15,229 nucleotides of DNA, from the NCBI GenBank assembly GCA_038242095.1, contig JBBSSJ010000097.1:1-15229 (forward strand), given 5' to 3'. The DNA comes from Persicitalea sp038242095 (GTDB lineage Bacteria > Bacteroidota > Bacteroidia > Cytophagales > Spirosomataceae). The notes below the pieces were generated by a model that made no database searches, was not told where the DNA came from, and saw nothing but the letters and a program-made list of their open reading frames with translations. This document shows positions 12,487-15,229 of the stretch, one piece after another. How positions within the stretch are numbered: the stretch's first letter is position 1; each line of letters opens with the position of its first letter. Position numbers and translations under genes: made by a program.

Positions 12487-15229
12487 GATTGGTGGTTAGT
12501 TCGGTTACGGGAAAGGTGTCCACTTGGTGCGCCCAGTTTTCGGACAACGGCTCCTGGTCCTCCCCTTTGATCATATTTCGGCCATCTGCCAGGTGGGCGA
12601 ATATGTAATACAGCCCAGGGATGATGATTACGCCGAAAATGGTACCGAACAACATGCCCCCCAGGGCCGAAGCACCAATGGTGCGGTTACCGACCGCGCC
12701 GGCCCCCGTGGCGACGATCAACGGGATCAAGCCGGCCACAAAGGCGAACGAGGTCATCAGGATAGGGCGGAAACGAACCCTGGCCCCTTCGATGGCAGCC
12801 TCCAGAATCGTGAAGCCTTGCTGTCGCTTCTGCACGGCAAACTCCACGATCAGTACGGCGTTTTTCCCCAACAGACCGATCAACATGATCAGACCGATTT
12901 GGGCGTAGATATTGTTCTCCAGCCCCATGACTTTAAGCAGCAGAAAAGAACCGAACACGCCGACCGGCAGCGAGAAAATAACGGCCATTGGGATGATGAA
13001 ACTCTCGTACTGCGCGGCCAACACGAAATAGACGAATGCCAGCACGATCAGGAAGACGTACAGCGACTCGTTGCCCCGAATCGACTCGTCGTAAGAAAGA
13101 CCCTCGAAAGCGATGTCGTAGCCTTTGGGCAGGGTCGTGGCGGCCACTTCCCGGATGGCGGCGATGGCATCGGCCGTGGTGAAGCCCTTGCCCGGCAGTC
13201 CCTGGATGGCAGCGGAGTTATACAGGTTGAAGCGGGTGATCTCGTTGGGTCCCTGGCCTTTCTTGAGCCGCATAAACGATGAATAGGGAACCATTTCTCC
13301 CGCATCGTTTTTGACAAAAAGATTCAAAATGTCGGAGGGCAGCTTTCGGAAACTCGGATCGGACTGCACATAGACCTTGAAAAACTGGTTGAACTTAATA
13401 AACCCCTGTTCGTAGGTGCTACCGATCTGAATGTTGAGGTTTTCCATCGCTCTTCCGATGGATACGCCCTTCTGCATGGCCAGGTTATTGTCGATCTCCA
13501 GTTCGTACTGCGGATAATTCGCGGCAAAAAAGGTGAACAAGCCGGTCAGCTCTTTGCGCTTGGCCAGGTTATCCATGAATTGCTTGTTGATCTTATCGAA
13601 CTCCTGGTAGTCCGTTTCCGTGTTTTTATCCAGCAAACGCATGGAAAATCCGCCCGACGTACCAAATCCCGGAATTGCCGGTGGTTCGAAGAATTCGACG
13701 ACGGCCCCCAGATTTTTCGATTTCTCCTCCAATTCTTCCATGATCTCGAGAACATTCTGCTTGCGATCCGCCCAGGGTTTTAGGTTGATGAGACAGGTGC
13801 CCGCGTTGGATCCCCGGCCTTCGGTCATGATCTCGTAACCCGCCAAAGACGATACGCCTTCCACGCCCTCTATATCTTCACAAATTTTCAGGAGCCGGTG
13901 CGAAACTTCATTGGTTTTCTCCAGCGTGGAACCCGGTGGCGTTTGGATGATGGCATAAATGGTACCCTGGTCTTCGTTCGGGATAAAACCGGCCGGCAGG
14001 GTGGTGTTCTCGTAGAATATGCCTGCGCAAAAGGCCGCCAATATGGCGAACGTCACCACGCGTCGGCTGACAATTAACCGCAACAGGCCCACATATTTAC
14101 CGGTAAGTTTTTCAAAGCCCCGGTTAAAACCATCGAGCGCTCGGGAGAGCGGGTTTTTGCTTTTTGGTTTTCCATGATTGTTTTTCAATAACATGGCACA
14201 CAGCACCGGCGTGAGCGTAAGTGCTACGATCGCCGAAATGACGATGGAACTGGCCATGGTAATGGAAAACTGCCGATAGAAGACACCGACCGGCCCCGAC
14301 ATAAATACCAGAGGGATAAACACCGCCGTCATCACCAAAGTAATGGCGATGATCGCCCCGCCAAGTTCCCTGAGTACTTCCAGCGTGGCCCGGTAAGGCG
14401 TGAGGTTGCTCTCCTCCATCTTGGCGTGCACCCCCTCCACGACCACGATGGCATTGTCTACCACAATACCGATTGACAGTACCAGTGCGAACAGCGTAAT
14501 CAGGTTGATGGAGAGACCGAAAAACTGCATGACAAAAAACGCCCCGATCAGCGATACCGGAACCGCGAGAATCGGGATCAAGGTAGATCGCCAGTCACCG
14601 AGGAATAAAAATACTACCAAGGCTACCAGGATAAATGCATCCCGCAGCGTATCGAGTACCTGGTCGATGGAAGCGTCCAGAAAATGCGATACGTCGTAGC
14701 TGATTTTATAGTCGACCCCCGGAGGAAAGGATTTTTTCATTTCCTCGAGTTTGGTTTTTACGTCCGCAATTACATCGTTGGCATTGGTGCCATAGTTTTG
14801 CTTCAATACCATGGCCGCCGAAGGGTAGCCGTCGAGATTGGAATAGATATCGAAGAATTCACTACCCAATTCGACGGTGGCTATGTCGCGCAGGTGGATG
14901 CTTTCCCCCTCGGAATTGGCCCGGATAATGATATTCTCGTATTCTTCCGGCGTATTGTAGCGGCCTTTGTAGGTCAGTACGTATTCCAGCGACTGGGCTG
15001 CTATACCCGAACTTTGGCCGATCCGGCCCGGACGGCCCACAACGCTTTGCTCGGCCAGGGCCTCGTTGACATCCTCTACCGAAATTTTGTATGCCCGCAT
15101 CCGGTCGGGGTTGAGCCAAACCCGCATGGCGTACCGGCGGCTGCCTAGGATCTGGGTCCTCGCCACCCCGCGCGTCCGGTTTATTTCCGGGATCATCTTG
15201 ACGGTGGCGTAGTTGAACAGGAATTTTTC
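12479..15229 (-). CDS. HAE1-family RND efflux pump, 5' end outside window
   Basis: An AcrB-like inner-membrane proton-driven exporter. Some 916 residues are inside the window. Codons remain open to its edge (EKFLFNYATVK precedes the first Met at 15196), so about 130 N-terminal residues are missing. Seen are many hydrophobic segments, the TM4 motif GIVVDNAIVVVEG, the TM10 motif LGKNAVLIVEFA with the proton-relay Lys, and porter-domain loops. The Asp-Asp pair of AcrB TM4 is Asp-Asn here (14453-14458); I recall similar variants in other Bacteroidota RND pumps. The outer-membrane factor follows with an 8-base overlap. The membrane-fusion protein normally lies upstream of the pump and is presumably outside the window. 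Substrate could be a drug, detergent or other toxic compound; the sequence does not tell. Confidence 0.93.
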   Translation of the reverse strand, partial: EKFLFNYATVKMIPEINRTRGVARTQILGSRRYAMRVWLNPDRMRAYKISVEDVNEALAEQSVVGRPGRIGQSSGIAAQSLEYVLTYKGRYNTPEEYENIIIRANSEGESIHLRDIATVELGSEFFDIYSNLDGYPSAAMVLKQNYGTNANDVIADVKTKLEEMKKSFPPGVDYKISYDVSHFLDASIDQVLDTLRDAFILVALVVFLFLGDWRSTLIPILAVPVSLIGAFFVMQFFGLSINLITLFALVLSIGIVVDNAIVVVEGVHAKMEESNLTPYRATLEVLRELGGAIIAITLVMTAVFIPLVFMSGPVGVFYRQFSITMASSIVISAIVALTLTPVLCAMLLKNNHGKPKSKNPLSRALDGFNRGFEKLTGKYVGLLRLIVSRRVVTFAILAAFCAGIFYENTTLPAGFIPNEDQGTIYAIIQTPPGSTLEKTNEVSHRLLKICEDIEGVEGVSSLAGYEIMTEGRGSNAGTCLINLKPWADRKQNVLEIMEELEEKSKNLGAVVEFFEPPAIPGFGTSGGFSMRLLDKNTETDYQEFDKINKQFMDNLAKRKELTGLFTFFAANYPQYELEIDNNLAMQKGVSIGRAMENLNIQIGSTYEQGFIKFNQFFKVYVQSDPSFRKLPSDILNLFVKNDAGEMVPYSSFMRLKKGQGPNEITRFNLYNSAAIQGLPGKGFTTADAIAAIREVAATTLPKGYDIAFEGLSYDESIRGNESLYVFLIVLAFVYFVLAAQYESFIIPMAVIFSLPVGVFGSFLLLKVMGLENNIYAQIGLIMLIGLLGKNAVLIVEFAVQKRQQGFTILEAAIEGARVRFRPILMTSFAFVAGLIPLIVATGAGAVGNRTIGASALGGMLFGTIFGVIIIPGLYYIFAHLADGRNMIKGEDQEPLSENWAHQVDTFPVTELTTNHE

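Noticed and set aside
12524..13282. 252-codon open frame on the plus strand
   Set aside because: It is antisense to the RND pump; the Asp/Gln/His/Gly-rich composition is typical of a shadow frame.

Overview
The window looks like a chromosomal segment of a Bacteroidota bacterium, probably of the Cytophagales/Spirosomataceae type. The signs are Bacteroidota-type promoters (TTG-N20-TATCTTTG at 9645-9675 and TACATTTG on the minus strand at 10926-10933), the general absence of Shine-Dalgarno sequences, a pectin-type acetylesterase, and an HAE1 pump with a NodT-type outer-membrane lipoprotein. Most genes are roughly 55-60% GC by hand count of samples. Two stretches are clearly poorer in GC, about 40-42%.

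Layout. (1) 3-563: the 3' part of a rhamnogalacturonan-acetylesterase-like SGNH hydrolase. (2) 668-9628, plus strand: a DNA-modification/defence island. It holds an N6-adenine (Mod-like) methyltransferase, a transcription terminator, an Abi_2/AbiD-like HEPN protein, a type III restriction (Res-like) helicase-nuclease broken by one frameshift and one nonsense codon, a 72-residue small protein, a DndD-like SMC/ABC-type ATPase also broken by one frameshift and one nonsense codon, and an intact HerA/FtsK-like ATPase. The N-terminal part of the HerA protein resembles DndE. (3) 9692-10281: two overlapping small reading frames behind their own promoter; the second ends in a helix-turn-helix-like segment. 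(4) 10342-10911, minus: a Uma2-family PD-(D/E)XK protein. (5) 11047-15229, minus: an RND efflux operon, the HAE1 inner-membrane pump (5' end outside the window) followed by a NodT-like outer-membrane factor, with a clear rho-independent terminator after it.

How the island may work (inference). The methyltransferase would mark host DNA and the Res-like protein would translocate and cut unmarked DNA. The DndD-like and DndE/HerA-like ATPases resemble the motor and nicked-DNA-binding parts of the Dnd phosphorothioation machinery, but no sulfur-transfer gene (DndA or DndC) is in the window. This looks like Dnd-type motors coupled to adenine methylation instead of phosphorothioation. All four obvious lesions fall in the Res-like and DndD-like genes, while the methyltransferase, HEPN protein, small protein and HerA-like ATPase stay open. 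The present state may therefore be a decayed system that keeps its modification enzyme, unless the lesions are sequencing errors.

Two signs of recent change stand out. The target-recognition part of the methyltransferase is AT-rich inside a GC-rich gene, which suggests a swapped specificity domain. The HEPN gene between mod and res is also AT-rich, which suggests an inserted cargo gene. No RNA genes, CRISPR array or insertion sequence were recognised, and no gene-free stretch exceeds 150 bases.
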